A stretch of DNA of 64,000 nucleotides from DATFYM01 sp035315065 (lineage in GTDB: Bacteria; Acidobacteriota; Terriglobia; UBA7540): positions 30,498 through 94,497 of the forward strand of contig DATFYM010000067.1 in NCBI GenBank assembly GCA_035315065.1, read 5' to 3'. The stretch's first letter is position 1, and each line of letters begins with the position of its first letter. This document shows positions 1 through 8,170 of the stretch, in pieces. The notes under the pieces were generated by a model. The model made no database searches. It was not told where the DNA came from and saw only the letters and a program-made list of their open reading frames with translations. The translations under genes were made by a program, and so were the position numbers.

Positions 1-54
1 GTGCCTCTGTGTCTCTGTGTTGGAAGGTCCCGCGCAATTATTTCACACCTTCTC
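1..54. repeat. Right half of the CAGAG palindromic repeat
   Basis: The sequence CCTCTGTGTCTCTGTGTTGG, followed by ATTATTTCACACCTTCT, matches the right arm of the full elements at 8169-8322 and 28717-28890. The left arm, if present, lies before the window. Confidence 0.8.
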
Positions 55-909
55 AGCCTTACCATTGTATTCTTGCTCGCCACTGCGCCCAGTGCGGCGC
101 AGGAGCGAAAGCAACTTCCGGTGTCGAGGCCCACGCAATCCGAGTGCTCCGGATTTATCGCCGCGGCCCCTGTGCCGAAGGACATTTATGTACTCGAAGG
201 AGCCGACGACGATTTCCACGAACGGATTCGCCAGTACACCGCCGGCGACTTCATTTATCTTCGCGGCAACGTGGGCGGAATCGCGGAAGGGACCGAGTTC
301 CGCCTCGTGCGCCCGGAAAAGGTTGCGGCCCTCCCCTTCTTTCTGCGTCTGACGGGCACCAACGAGAACATCATCCCTCCGGTGTCGTGGGCGCCTGGCC
401 AACGCGAGCAGATTCGCAAGAGCGGCCACCCCTACGACGACGCCGGTCGCGCCCGCGTGATCAGGAAAACTCCTGAGGCCGCGGTGGCCCAAATCACCTT
501 CTCTTGCGGCCCGATTTTGCGTGGGGACATCGCCCTGCTCTACCAGCCCCGTCCCATCCCTGAGTACGCCGCCGGCGTCCCTTTTGACCGCTTTGCTGCG
601 CCCAACCAGAAGGTTCGGGGAACCATCATCGGCAGCCCTCGCAATGACTCCGACCTTGGGCAAGGCGATCTTGCCTACATCAACCGTGGGTCGCGCGACG
701 GCGTGCATGCCGGCCAAGTCTACCGTATCGTCCATGCCGACCGCGGACGACCCCTTTTCCTCTATCAAGGCCTCCTTCACTTCCCGGCCACGCCCCAGGA
801 ATCGGTGGGCGAAGTGGTAATCCTGTCCGTCGAAGGGAAGTCAGCCGTGGCCGTGGTGGTGGCGAGCACTCGGGAGATCGCCATCGGCGACGCGGTTCAA
901 CTCGAATGA
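1..909 (+). CDS. Secreted protein of unknown function, possibly cut by the window edge
   Basis: 302 codons counted from a GTG at the first base. The first dozen codons are simply the translation of a dispersed repeat (1-54), so the true start may lie inside that repeat or left of the window. Residues about 14-34 (SHLLSLTIVFLLATAPSAAQ) read as a Sec signal peptide. The mature protein has two related blocks, about 82-104 (GDFIYLRGNVGG...) and about 222-247 (GDLAYINRGSRDGVHAG...), ending IAIGDAVQLE. They resemble the small beta-rich modules seen at the C-terminus of FlgT-like and LysM-type envelope proteins. No enzyme motif is visible. Secretion is fairly sure; the function is unknown and the resemblance is only by eye. 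Confidence 0.7.
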   Translation: MPLCLCVGRSRAIISHLLSLTIVFLLATAPSAAQERKQLPVSRPTQSECSGFIAAAPVPKDIYVLEGADDDFHERIRQYTAGDFIYLRGNVGGIAEGTEFRLVRPEKVAALPFFLRLTGTNENIIPPVSWAPGQREQIRKSGHPYDDAGRARVIRKTPEAAVAQITFSCGPILRGDIALLYQPRPIPEYAAGVPFDRFAAPNQKVRGTIIGSPRNDSDLGQGDLAYINRGSRDGVHAGQVYRIVHADRGRPLFLYQGLLHFPATPQESVGEVVILSVEGKSAVAVVVASTREIAIGDAVQLE

Positions 910-910
910 A

Positions 911-1038
911 TTGCTGATTGATGATTGACGATTGACGATTGGAAGACAAGAGTAGGCAAGGCCCGCGATCGTTTCAATAGGCCATCCACAATCGTCAATG
1001 AGCCTCCTCTTACAATCGGCAATCGGCAATCGGCAACT
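911..1038. repeat. Palindromic repeat of GATTGACGATT / AATCGGCAATC words
   Basis: Left side has near-tandem words (TGATTGATGATTGACGATTG); right side has the complementary style CAATCGTCAATG and then AATCGGCAATCGGCAATC. It fills the gap between the convergent genes ending at 909 and 1042. Similar words recur near 20415. Confidence 0.7.
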
Positions 1039-1041
1039 CTT

Positions 1042-1593
1042 CTAGCGCTTGCTGCCGTCGGCCTCGATTTGATGCGCCACCGAGCCCAGCAGGTAAATGG
1101 GAAACGAGAAGTGTACCGCATCGCCGCCATCGTCCACGTCCACCACCATCTCCCCGCCATGTTTGGCTATGTTGACGTACTCGCTCCGGCTTCTCACCTC
1201 GACGAACGTGCCGTCGGGACACTTTCGTAACTCGTCCGCCGCCGCCTTCACCACCGGCATCCAGGGTTGCACCTGAGGGGCCTGCTCCCGCCAAACATGA
1301 CGGGGAACAAACCGTAGCCCTAGTGGAACCAGGATCGCAGGGACCGCCAGCCGCAGGTGGGTCCCGCCCGGCTGCTTCTCCTGAATCGAAACCCAGATGA
1401 CGCCGGTGCTGGCCACCACCAGCGCGCCGAGCGCGGCCAGCGACGCGACGACTAACAGAGTAGTCTTCCAGAAAAGCGCGAGCTGCGCCCGCGATCCCAC
1501 CTGGGCACGCGCTACGTCCGGCGGCGCCACGCTGCGCGGCGCCGCTCCAGCGAAGATGGCCACATTCCGAATGCTTTCGGCGTTGGTCGCCAT
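1042..1593 (-). CDS. Membrane protein of unknown function sharing a domain with its neighbour
   Basis: 183 aa, ATG at 1593 with GGAGGG just upstream. One clear membrane helix at about residues 41-70 (TTLLVVASLAALGALVVAST) and a second weaker hydrophobic stretch (LRLAVPAILVPLGLRF). The C-terminal part (GTFVEVRSRSEYVNIAKHGG and following) aligns by eye with the middle of the preceding protein (SEFVTVESKHEHVRVAKQGA). It starts 15 bp after that gene ends, so the two are probably co-transcribed. Function unknown; a membrane-anchored partner of the secreted neighbour is an inference. Confidence 0.7.
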   Translation of the reverse strand: MATNAESIRNVAIFAGAAPRSVAPPDVARAQVGSRAQLALFWKTTLLVVASLAALGALVVASTGVIWVSIQEKQPGGTHLRLAVPAILVPLGLRFVPRHVWREQAPQVQPWMPVVKAAADELRKCPDGTFVEVRSRSEYVNIAKHGGEMVVDVDDGGDAVHFSFPIYLLGSVAHQIEADGSKR

Positions 1594-1608
1594 GGGACCC
1601 TCCCGGCA

Positions 1609-2190
1609 CTACTCCGAAGTATTCTGCGAGTCCACCCAGATGTGGACGGTTTCCTCGCCGTCGTTCACCGTCACCAATTCCGTGTCACCTTGCGCCCGCA
1701 AGGCGCGGACGGCGGCGGCGAGGTCCAGTTCGTGCTTCCCGCCGGACAGCAGGGCCTCCACCACCGAGAGCGGCACCTTGACGTCCACCGTCTCGGCCTT
1801 ATCCGCCTTTTTCGACCAGGAGTCCTCATCGCGCACCTTGATCAGCATGTAGGCGCCTTGCTTGGCCACTCGCACATGCTCATGCTTGCTCTCCACGGTC
1901 ACAAACTCGCTGTCTCCCGTGCTCCGGATCGCGTCCATCAAGGCGTGCAAATCGACGCTGTCCATGTTGCCTTCGATGCGGACTTTGCCGTTGTGCAGGC
2001 AATCCGCCTGGATCGCGGGCAGTATCTTTTCCGCGAACGAAAGCGGTACGTTCACCCGCACCCTTTCTTCGTCGCCGACTTTCGAATCGACCTTGATATG
2101 AATCCACTGGTCGGCGCCCGCCGCCTGCAACACCGCGGTCCCGAACAGCGCTGCGGTTAGCCCCGCCAGCATGACTCGATTCAGCTTCAT
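1609..2190 (-). CDS. Secreted protein with two copies of an unknown beta-type domain
   Basis: 193 aa. Residues 1-25 (MKLNRVMLAGLTAALFGTAV...) form a signal peptide. Two related segments follow: WIHIKVDSKVGDEERVRVNV-PLSFAEKILP and YMLIKVRDEDSW...VDVKV-PLSVVEALL. The pattern IKV...V.V..PLS..E..L appears in both, so the protein is an internal duplication. The domain also occurs in the downstream membrane protein. Family unknown to me; export is well supported, any role is not. Confidence 0.7.
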   Translation of the reverse strand: MKLNRVMLAGLTAALFGTAVLQAAGADQWIHIKVDSKVGDEERVRVNVPLSFAEKILPAIQADCLHNGKVRIEGNMDSVDLHALMDAIRSTGDSEFVTVESKHEHVRVAKQGAYMLIKVRDEDSWSKKADKAETVDVKVPLSVVEALLSGGKHELDLAAAVRALRAQGDTELVTVNDGEETVHIWVDSQNTSE

Positions 2191-2259
2191 ATGACAGCCT
2201 CCGTTTCCTCCGCCATTCTGAAAGAACGAAACGCCGGGGGCAAATGTTCCACGAAATCG

Positions 2260-2368
2260 GGAAAAGGGAATAGGGAACAGGGAACAGTTCCCTCTGTTGC
2301 TTATTCTCTATTCCCTGTTATCTTAGGTTCTTCTCTGTTCCCTATTCCCTGTTCCCTGTTGTCTTAGG
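2260..2368. repeat. Palindromic repeat of GGGAACAGGGAATAGG words
   Basis: Left words GGGAATAGGGAACAGGGAAC, right words CTATTCCCTGTTCCCTGTTG, with two further CTATTCCCTGTT copies between. The left and right sides are complementary and could form a long hairpin. It lies between divergent genes, just before the lpxD ribosome binding site. Confidence 0.8.
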
Positions 2369-2375
2369 AGTCACC

Positions 2376-3392
2376 ATGACGGCCAAAGAACTTGCCAGTT
2401 TGCTGGGAGGAAAACTTCAAGGCGACGGAGCCCGCGAGATTCGAGGTGTCGCAGCCCTCGAAAGCGCCGGACCGGACGATCTAACGTTCGCCGAAGGCGA
2501 GCGCGCGCTGGGGCAGGCGGCGGCATCGCCTGCGGGCTGCATTCTGGTACCGGAAGCCGCGACATTGCCAGGTGCGGCGGCGACCATCGCGGTGAAGCAT
2601 CCCAAGCTCGCGTTCGTTCGCGCCGTCGAATTGTTGCGTCCGAGTCCCAAGCCCGACCCCGGCATTCATCCTTCTGCCGTCGTCGCCGCGGACGCGGTGT
2701 TGGCGGCCGACGTGAGCGTTGGGCCCAACGTCGTCATCGAGCGGGGCGCGAAGATCGGGGCCGGGACTCGGCTGGACGCGGGCGTAGTGATTGGCGAAGG
2801 AACTGAGGTCGGCAGCGACTGTCGCTTCCACCCGCGGGTGGTCGTCTATCCCGGCGCGCGGATCGGCAATCGCGTCATCCTCCACGCTGGAGTGGTGATC
2901 GGCTCCGACGGTTTCGGCTACGTTTTCGCCGAGGGCCGCTATCACAAGTTCCCCCAGCTCGGGCGGGCCATCCTCGAGGACGACGTGGAAATCGGCAGCA
3001 ACTCCACCGTGGACCGCGGCTCGTTGGGAACCACCGTGATCGGGCAGGGAACCAAGATCGACAACCTTTGCCAGGTCGCCCACAACGTTACGATTGGACG
3101 CCACTGTGTCATCGCCGCGCAGACTGGCATCGCGGGCAGCGTTGAGATCGGCAGCTATGTCGTCATGGCGGGGCAAGTGGGCATCGCGGACCACATTCGC
3201 ATCGAAGATAACGTTCAAATTGGCGGCCATTCCGCCATTTTCCCCGGCAAGATCGTGCGCCGGGGAAGCGTGGTGTGGGGTTCGCCGGCGCGTCCCATCG
3301 GCGATTACAAGCGGCAGCAAGCCTGCCTTGCGCAACTGCCAAAGCTTATCGAAAAGGTTAAAGAAATGGCCCGACGCGCTGAGAAGGGTTAG
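2376..3392 (+). CDS. lpxD: UDP-3-O-acylglucosamine N-acyltransferase LpxD
   Basis: 338 aa, ATG preceded by TAGGAGT. LpxD adds the N-linked 3-hydroxyacyl chain to UDP-3-O-acyl-glucosamine in lipid A synthesis, in the cytosol. Residues 1-~100 match the N-terminal uridine-binding domain; the rest is a left-handed beta helix of hexapeptide repeats (IGEGTEVGSDCRFHP, IGNRVILHAGVVIGSDGFGY). The catalytic His is in QVAHNV (H236). The C-terminal helix (QQACLAQLPKLIEKVKEM) is typical, and the length matches the family (~340). It stands alone among repeats rather than in the usual lpxD-fabZ-lpxA cluster; lpxB is at 42 kb. Firm assignment. Confidence 0.95.
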   Translation: MTAKELASLLGGKLQGDGAREIRGVAALESAGPDDLTFAEGERALGQAAASPAGCILVPEAATLPGAAATIAVKHPKLAFVRAVELLRPSPKPDPGIHPSAVVAADAVLAADVSVGPNVVIERGAKIGAGTRLDAGVVIGEGTEVGSDCRFHPRVVVYPGARIGNRVILHAGVVIGSDGFGYVFAEGRYHKFPQLGRAILEDDVEIGSNSTVDRGSLGTTVIGQGTKIDNLCQVAHNVTIGRHCVIAAQTGIAGSVEIGSYVVMAGQVGIADHIRIEDNVQIGGHSAIFPGKIVRRGSVVWGSPARPIGDYKRQQACLAQLPKLIEKVKEMARRAEKG

Positions 3393-3400
3393 GGCGCAGA

Positions 3401-3560
3401 GGCGAGTGGCGAGTGCTCAGTGGCCAGTAAGCTCTCAGCCCTCAGCCTTCAGCCCTCAGCCACAAAGGGGCTTGAGCTTGTTCGCTGAAAGCTAGCTGAT
3501 ATCTGATCGCTGAAAGCTCTCTAGCCACTAGTCACTTGCCACTCGCCACTCGCCACTTTT
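3401..3560. repeat. Palindromic repeat of GGCGAGTGGC / CTCAGCCCTCAGCC words
   Basis: Left words GGCGAGTGGCGAGTGCTCAG; middle CTCTCAGCCCTCAGCCTTCA and GCTGATATCTGATCGCTGAA; right words GCCACTCGCCACTCGCCACT. A further fragment with the left words lies at 4869-4920, so the channel gene between them is bracketed by these words. Confidence 0.75.
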
Positions 3561-3582
3561 TTGAAGAAAGGGTGCAAACCAC

Positions 3583-3726
3583 ATGTTGAGCAACCACTCG
3601 TTACGGAAGGCCCTACTCCACGAGTTGACGCATGGGGTGGCTTGCGTGCTGGCGGGCGCGATGCTCGCGGCGGGCGCGGTCGCCGGGCAGCAGACGCCCC
3701 CGGCAATGAAGACTGGCGCTCGCCCA
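3583..3726 (+). pseudogene. Detached N-terminus (signal peptide) of the TolC-like gene
   Basis: ATG at 3583 opens a 47-codon frame with an export signal (VACVLAGAMLAAGAVAGQ) that stops at 3724-3726. The family-typical sequence continues in another frame: LALAHNHALKAARTQI is readable from about 3713 but has a stop (TGA at 3707) just before it. A small deletion or frameshift near 3706-3713 separated the signal peptide from the body. Confidence 0.65.
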
Positions 3727-3736
3727 TAACCACGCC

Positions 3737-4867
3737 TTGAAAGCGGCGCGCACCCAGATCGACCAGAGCCAGGCGCAGGAGATCACCGCCGCCATCCGGC
3801 CCAATCCGCTGTTTACCTACGACGATCTCTTCGTGCCTCTCTCGCCCAACGATTACAGTACCGCGACATTCAACTCCATCACCGAATTCGACGCCGGCCT
3901 GGGTTTCACCTGGGAGCGCGGCCACAAGCGGGACGCGCGCATCCGGGCGGCGCATGACCAGACGTCGGTGGCGCGCTCGCAGGTGGCCGATAATGAGCGC
4001 GCGCTCGTGTTCAACGTGGGGCAGCAGTTCGTGAACGTTCTGCTGGCGAAGTCCACGCTTGAGTTCGCCCGGCAGGACCTCGCCAGTTTCCAGCAAACGG
4101 TGGGAATCAGCGAGGATCGCTACAAGGCGGGCGACATCAGCGAGGGCGATCTGCTCAAGCTCAAGATTCAGATGCTCCAGTTCGAGACGGATGTTTCCTC
4201 GGCGCAGGTGGCGCTGGTGCAGGCCATGGCCAGCCTGCGGCAACTGCTGGGTTACGATGCCGTGCCGGCGAATTACGATGTGGCGGGCGATCTCGAATAC
4301 TCCCCGGTGCACGGCAACAAGGAGGACCTGCAAGCCCTGGCGCTGAAGCAGCGTCCGGACCTGATGGCGGCGGTGAAGGGCGTCACTGCCTCGAAAAGCC
4401 AGAACGACCTGGCGCGGGCCAATGGCAAGCGCGACCTGACGACCACGTTGTTCTACACCCATGTTTCCGCCATCAACAGCGCTAGCTTCACCATGAATAT
4501 CGAAGTCCCGATCTGGGACCGCAACCAGGGCGAGATCGCGCGCACCCGTTATGCGATTACCCAGGCGGAGGAAAGCAAGGGCGAGGCAGAGGAAACGGTC
4601 ATGACCGACGTCACCAACGCGTGGGAGGGCCTCAGCACCAACGGACACGTGGTGGACCTTTACCAGTCGGGCTATCTGAAACAGGCGCAGGACTCGCGTG
4701 ACATCAGTGAGTTCGCTTACAAGCACGGCGCCGCCAGCCTGCTCGACTTTCTCGATGCCGAGCGCAGCTACCGCTCCACGCAACTGGCTTATCGCCAGGC
4801 GCTCGCCAACTACATGCTCTCGCTGGAACAGGTGCGCGAAGCGGTGGGAACCAGGAAACTGCCATGA
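3737..4867 (+). CDS. TolC-family outer membrane efflux protein, frameshifted near its start
   Basis: 376 aa from a TTG at 3737, but homology starts earlier (LALAHNHALKAART, from about 3713), so this start is only where the open frame permits. TolC-type proteins form trimeric outer-membrane channels with long alpha-helical tunnels. Visible hallmarks: ALKAARTQIDQSQAQEITAA, RPNPLF, LLAKSTLEFARQDL, EGDLLKLKIQM, and a second similar half ending LDAERSYRSTQLAYRQAL. No HlyD-type adaptor or inner-membrane pump gene is adjacent. Without the signal peptide left behind at 3583 it could not be exported, so it is either a recent pseudogene or a sequencing error. Confidence 0.75.
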   Translation: MKAARTQIDQSQAQEITAAIRPNPLFTYDDLFVPLSPNDYSTATFNSITEFDAGLGFTWERGHKRDARIRAAHDQTSVARSQVADNERALVFNVGQQFVNVLLAKSTLEFARQDLASFQQTVGISEDRYKAGDISEGDLLKLKIQMLQFETDVSSAQVALVQAMASLRQLLGYDAVPANYDVAGDLEYSPVHGNKEDLQALALKQRPDLMAAVKGVTASKSQNDLARANGKRDLTTTLFYTHVSAINSASFTMNIEVPIWDRNQGEIARTRYAITQAEESKGEAEETVMTDVTNAWEGLSTNGHVVDLYQSGYLKQAQDSRDISEFAYKHGAASLLDFLDAERSYRSTQLAYRQALANYMLSLEQVREAVGTRKLP

Positions 4868-4868
4868 C

Positions 4869-4920
4869 AAAGACAGTGACGAGTGGCCAGTGACGAGTGG
4901 CCAGTGGCGAGTGAGTAGCC
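4869..4920. repeat. Short GTGACGAGTGGCCA tandem repeat
   Basis: Two copies of GTGACGAGTGGCCAGTG in a row, then GGCGAGTGAGTAG. Same word family as 3401-3560. Confidence 0.7.
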
Positions 4921-5008
4921 GACTTTTCAGGCGAAATTCCGGACACGGACCGGATGTCTCAGTGGCTGCAATTTGCAGCGAGATTTAGTGGCCACGAACC
5001 CCTTGGAG

Positions 5009-6715
5009 TCAGAGCGGGAGGCTATTCGAGACCGCGGATACTAACGCTTCTATATTCACTTCGGTTGGAAGTGTACCAAAGGTTTGACCGTAATTCCCTT
5101 CAATGCGGGATGAGCAGAATGCATCCGCTGCTGCAGAAGAGCCGTAACGCACCAGGAGAGAAGCCCCCAGAGCCACGGCTAATCTCTCGGCAAGCCTTCG
5201 TGCCTCCCCCTCCGAACCCTGGTTACTCGGTCGACCGCGCTGCTGAGCCAATTTGGTTAAGTCCGATTCAACACTCAAAAGGTACGCGTTCAAGCGGCGC
5301 TCAGCCCCGCCTCCCAGCCTGATCTCGTGAATGATGGCATCGAGGCAGTCAGGCTCTTTGGCGATGACGCGCAGGATGTCCAAGCAGATGACATTCCCTG
5401 ACCCTTCCCATATCGAGTAAAGAGGTGCTTCTCGGTAGAGTCTCGGCAGGATCGATTCCTCGACGTATCCGTTGCCCCCCAGGCATTCGAGGGCCTCTCC
5501 AACCTGCGACGGAGCGCGCTTGCACAGCCAGTACTTGGCGATGGCAGTGGCGATGCGGGCAAAGCCGCGCTCCCGCTCATCGGAGTTGCTGAGGTCGAAG
5601 GCTCTTGCCAGCCGAACCATCAATAAGGTCGCCGCTTCTGACTCGAGGGCCAAGTCAGCCAGAACATTGCGCATGAGCGGTTGGTCGATGAGCAATCTGC
5701 CGAAAGCCTTGCGGTGTCTGGCGTGATGGATTGCCTGGACCACGGCCTGGCGCATCAAGGCAGCGGCGGCGATGACGCAATCCAGGCGCGTGTATTGCAC
5801 CATGTTCATGATGGTTTGAATGCCGCGCCCTTCCTCCCCGATCAGGCGCGCCCAGGCGCCGACAAATTCGACTTCACTGGAGGCATTGGAACGGTTCCCC
5901 ATCTTGCGCTTGAGCCGCTGAAACTGGACTCGATTGCGTTCGCCGGAGGGCGTCCATCGCGGCAGGAGAAAGCAGGAAAGACCCTTCGGCGCTTGCGCCA
6001 GAATGAGAAAGGCATCGCACATCGGCGCCGAACAAAACCATTTGTGCCCAGTGATGAGATACTCTTGGGAATCGGCCAGGCGCTCCGCCTGCGTGGCGTT
6101 GGCCCTGACATCGGACCCGCCTTGCCGTTCCGTCATCCCCATTCCGACCAGGATGCCTCGCTTCTCCGTCGCCGGCCGAAATCGAGGATCGTAGATCGAA
6201 GTCAGAATTCGCGGCTCCCACTGACGGGCCAATTTCGGATCGGCGCGAAGTGCGGCGACCGCAGAGAAAGTCATAGAGATGGGGCAGGTGTGACCCAATT
6301 CATTCTGGGCGGTCAGCATCAAGAGAGCGGCGCGCGCGACGTTGGCCCCTTGGCGCGGCTCGATCCAGGGAAGACTATGGATCCTGTGCTCGACGGAGGT
6401 CCGCATCAAGTGATGCCAGGAAGGGTGGAACACGACTTCATCACGACGATTGCCGAAACGGTCGTGGGTGTGCAATACAGGCTCGTTCTCATTGGCCTCA
6501 AACCCCCAACGCTGTGCGTCCTCGGTTCCGAGAAACTCCCCAAGTTCGCGGAGTTGAGCAACCGCCCACGCCGCCCCTTCTCGTTCGATTGCAGCCGCCA
6601 ACGTTGTGTCGATGAGATAGAGGTTATATGCCACCAGCGGAGGGGTCTGATTGAAAAGCTCATATCCCTTGCGTCCGTCGCCAACACTGGGTGACTCCAC
6701 AATTGAGCTTGTCAT
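5009..6715 (-). CDS. AidB-like acyl-CoA dehydrogenase
   Basis: 568 aa. Acyl-CoA dehydrogenases are FAD enzymes that oxidise acyl-CoA thioesters; the AidB branch is larger (~540 aa) and in E. coli is linked to the adaptive response to alkylation. Features: N-terminal AidB segment (FNQTPPLVAYNLYLIDTTLA), the FAD/substrate signature ILVGMGMTERQGGSDVRANA, a second signature TGHKWFCSAPMCDAFLILAQ, and C-terminal LECLGGNGYVEESILPRLYR. Length and motif order favour AidB over isovaleryl-CoA dehydrogenase. Both neighbours are unrelated, so no pathway is implied. The physiological substrate cannot be read from sequence. Confidence 0.9.
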   Translation of the reverse strand: MTSSIVESPSVGDGRKGYELFNQTPPLVAYNLYLIDTTLAAAIEREGAAWAVAQLRELGEFLGTEDAQRWGFEANENEPVLHTHDRFGNRRDEVVFHPSWHHLMRTSVEHRIHSLPWIEPRQGANVARAALLMLTAQNELGHTCPISMTFSAVAALRADPKLARQWEPRILTSIYDPRFRPATEKRGILVGMGMTERQGGSDVRANATQAERLADSQEYLITGHKWFCSAPMCDAFLILAQAPKGLSCFLLPRWTPSGERNRVQFQRLKRKMGNRSNASSEVEFVGAWARLIGEEGRGIQTIMNMVQYTRLDCVIAAAALMRQAVVQAIHHARHRKAFGRLLIDQPLMRNVLADLALESEAATLLMVRLARAFDLSNSDERERGFARIATAIAKYWLCKRAPSQVGEALECLGGNGYVEESILPRLYREAPLYSIWEGSGNVICLDILRVIAKEPDCLDAIIHEIRLGGGAERRLNAYLLSVESDLTKLAQQRGRPSNQGSEGEARRLAERLAVALGASLLVRYGSSAAADAFCSSRIEGNYGQTFGTLPTEVNIEALVSAVSNSLPL

Positions 6716-7051
6716 GGCTTTGAGGTTCTACAGGGCTTCCCGCCATCCGGCAAGAGGCAATAGTATGAACCGGAATTTCCGTTCTTCATTCTCCAGCCGA
6801 CGGGTAACATACACCTGACGCCCTGTGAAAGCAAGGTCAGCACGCACGATCACGACGGGCACGACCCGCGACCTGCAGGGCCTGCAGAGGTTCTCCTTCG
6901 CCGCGCCGCGGGCCAAGAGGAAGGAAGCGCATCCCGGTTGTACGCCGGGGCGATTAAGCGATACTCTAGCCCCGAAACAAACTCGAAATGCCGGCGCTCC
7001 GTTCTCGCCGGCACAGCGGGCACAAATTGCCGACGCGAAAGGGGCAGACGT
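6716..7051. other. Gene-free stretch between divergent genes
   Basis: 336 bp between the AidB-like gene and the P1 peptidase gene. I see no repeat family, RNA or convincing small gene. Both promoters must be here, but no clear -35/-10 pair stands out. Confidence 0.5.
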
Positions 7052-8170
7052 ATGAGCCAGATCAATCGGCGGGAATTCAACCACGCGGTCGTCGGCATGG
7101 GAGGAGTTGCTTGGCTGAGCCAGCCTGATGCCGTGACCGACGAACAAACCGGTCGAGTGGTGGCGTCGCACGGATCAATCACCGACGTGCAGGGGATCAG
7201 GGTAGGACACTTCACGGACGCGCGCCGTCCCACAGGTTGCACGGCAATCCTTTTTGACGGCGAGGCGACAGCGGGGGCGGACTACGACGCTTCCGCGCCC
7301 GGGTCCTATTTGGGAGTGCTGCTCCAACCTGTGAGCCCCATCGAGACCATTCATGGCATGCTGCTGACCGGCGGCGGCCCCATGGGGTTGCCGGCGGTCG
7401 GGGGCGCAGTCCGCTATCTCGAGGAGCGCAAGATCGGCTTTGATTGGGGAGTTCCCAATATCCGCGTGCCGATCGTGGTCGGCGCCGTGATCGATGATCT
7501 CGCTTTGGGTGATGGCAGGATCAGGCCCGACGCCGACGCCGCCTACAAAGCCTGCGAAGTGGCATCCTCCGGCCCGGTTGAGGAAGGCAATGTTGGCGTG
7601 GGCGCGGGCGCGACGATTGGAAAGATGCTGGCCGGGCGAGGTCTGGGAGGTATGAAGTCGGGTCTCGGCACCGCGAGTCTGCGGCTGGGCGAGGTCGTAA
7701 TCGGCGCCATGGTGGTAGTAAACGCTGTCGGGGACATTATTGATTGGCACACCGGCAGAATCCTGGCCGGAGCGCGTCGTCCCGACGGCAAGGGATTCGC
7801 TAACATCATTGAAACCCTGAGAACTTTGGGCGGCAACACCAAGTCCTCGTCTCTCCAGGTGCGCGACCCCGTGCTCCACAGCACGACGCTCGCAGTCGTG
7901 GCCACCAACGTTCGCTTCACAAAAACCGCCGTGACCAAGATCGCCATGATGGCTTCGACCGGCGCCGCACGTACCATCAATCCGTACCACACCAACGGCG
8001 ACGGCGACTCGACATTCGCTGTGTCCACCAACAAGGTGAGTTCCGACCTCGGGATTTCGGTCATCGGCGCCCTGGCTGCCGAGTTGGTTTCCGAAGCGGT
8101 CCTGAGAGCTGTGAAGGCGGCGCGTTCGATCGAGGGGTGGCCTTGTTGCAATGATTACCCAGGGCGATAG
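7052..8170 (+). CDS. P1-family (DmpA/ThnT-like) aminopeptidase, possibly Tat-exported
   Basis: 372 aa from ATG at 7052 with GGGG 8 bp upstream; an earlier TTG in frame lacks support. P1 peptidases are self-cleaving N-terminal nucleophile hydrolases (L-aminopeptidase/D-esterase). Evidence: the start SITDVQGIRVGHFTDARRPT, LTGGGPMGLPAVGGAVRYLE, EEGNVGVGAGATIGKM, and a late block STTLAVVATNVRFTKTAVTK which aligns with the region where related enzymes cleave and expose a Ser/Thr nucleophile. N-terminal NRREFNHAVVGMGGVAWL resembles a short Tat-type signal. The antisense strand of almost the whole gene is covered by the read-through frame of the sugar isomerase gene (see 7175-9292). Confidence 0.88.
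   Translation: MSQINRREFNHAVVGMGGVAWLSQPDAVTDEQTGRVVASHGSITDVQGIRVGHFTDARRPTGCTAILFDGEATAGADYDASAPGSYLGVLLQPVSPIETIHGMLLTGGGPMGLPAVGGAVRYLEERKIGFDWGVPNIRVPIVVGAVIDDLALGDGRIRPDADAAYKACEVASSGPVEEGNVGVGAGATIGKMLAGRGLGGMKSGLGTASLRLGEVVIGAMVVVNAVGDIIDWHTGRILAGARRPDGKGFANIIETLRTLGGNTKSSSLQVRDPVLHSTTLAVVATNVRFTKTAVTKIAMMASTGAARTINPYHTNGDGDSTFAVSTNKVSSDLGISVIGALAAELVSEAVLRAVKAARSIEGWPCCNDYPGR

Noticed and set aside
43..780. 245-codon frame antisense to the first gene
   Set aside because: It mirrors the secreted protein's frame, has no signal or domain, and is a by-product of high G+C content.
6728..7171. 147-codon minus-strand frame between AidB-like and P1 peptidase genes
   Set aside because: No homology pattern, overlaps the P1 gene start, and no ribosome site.
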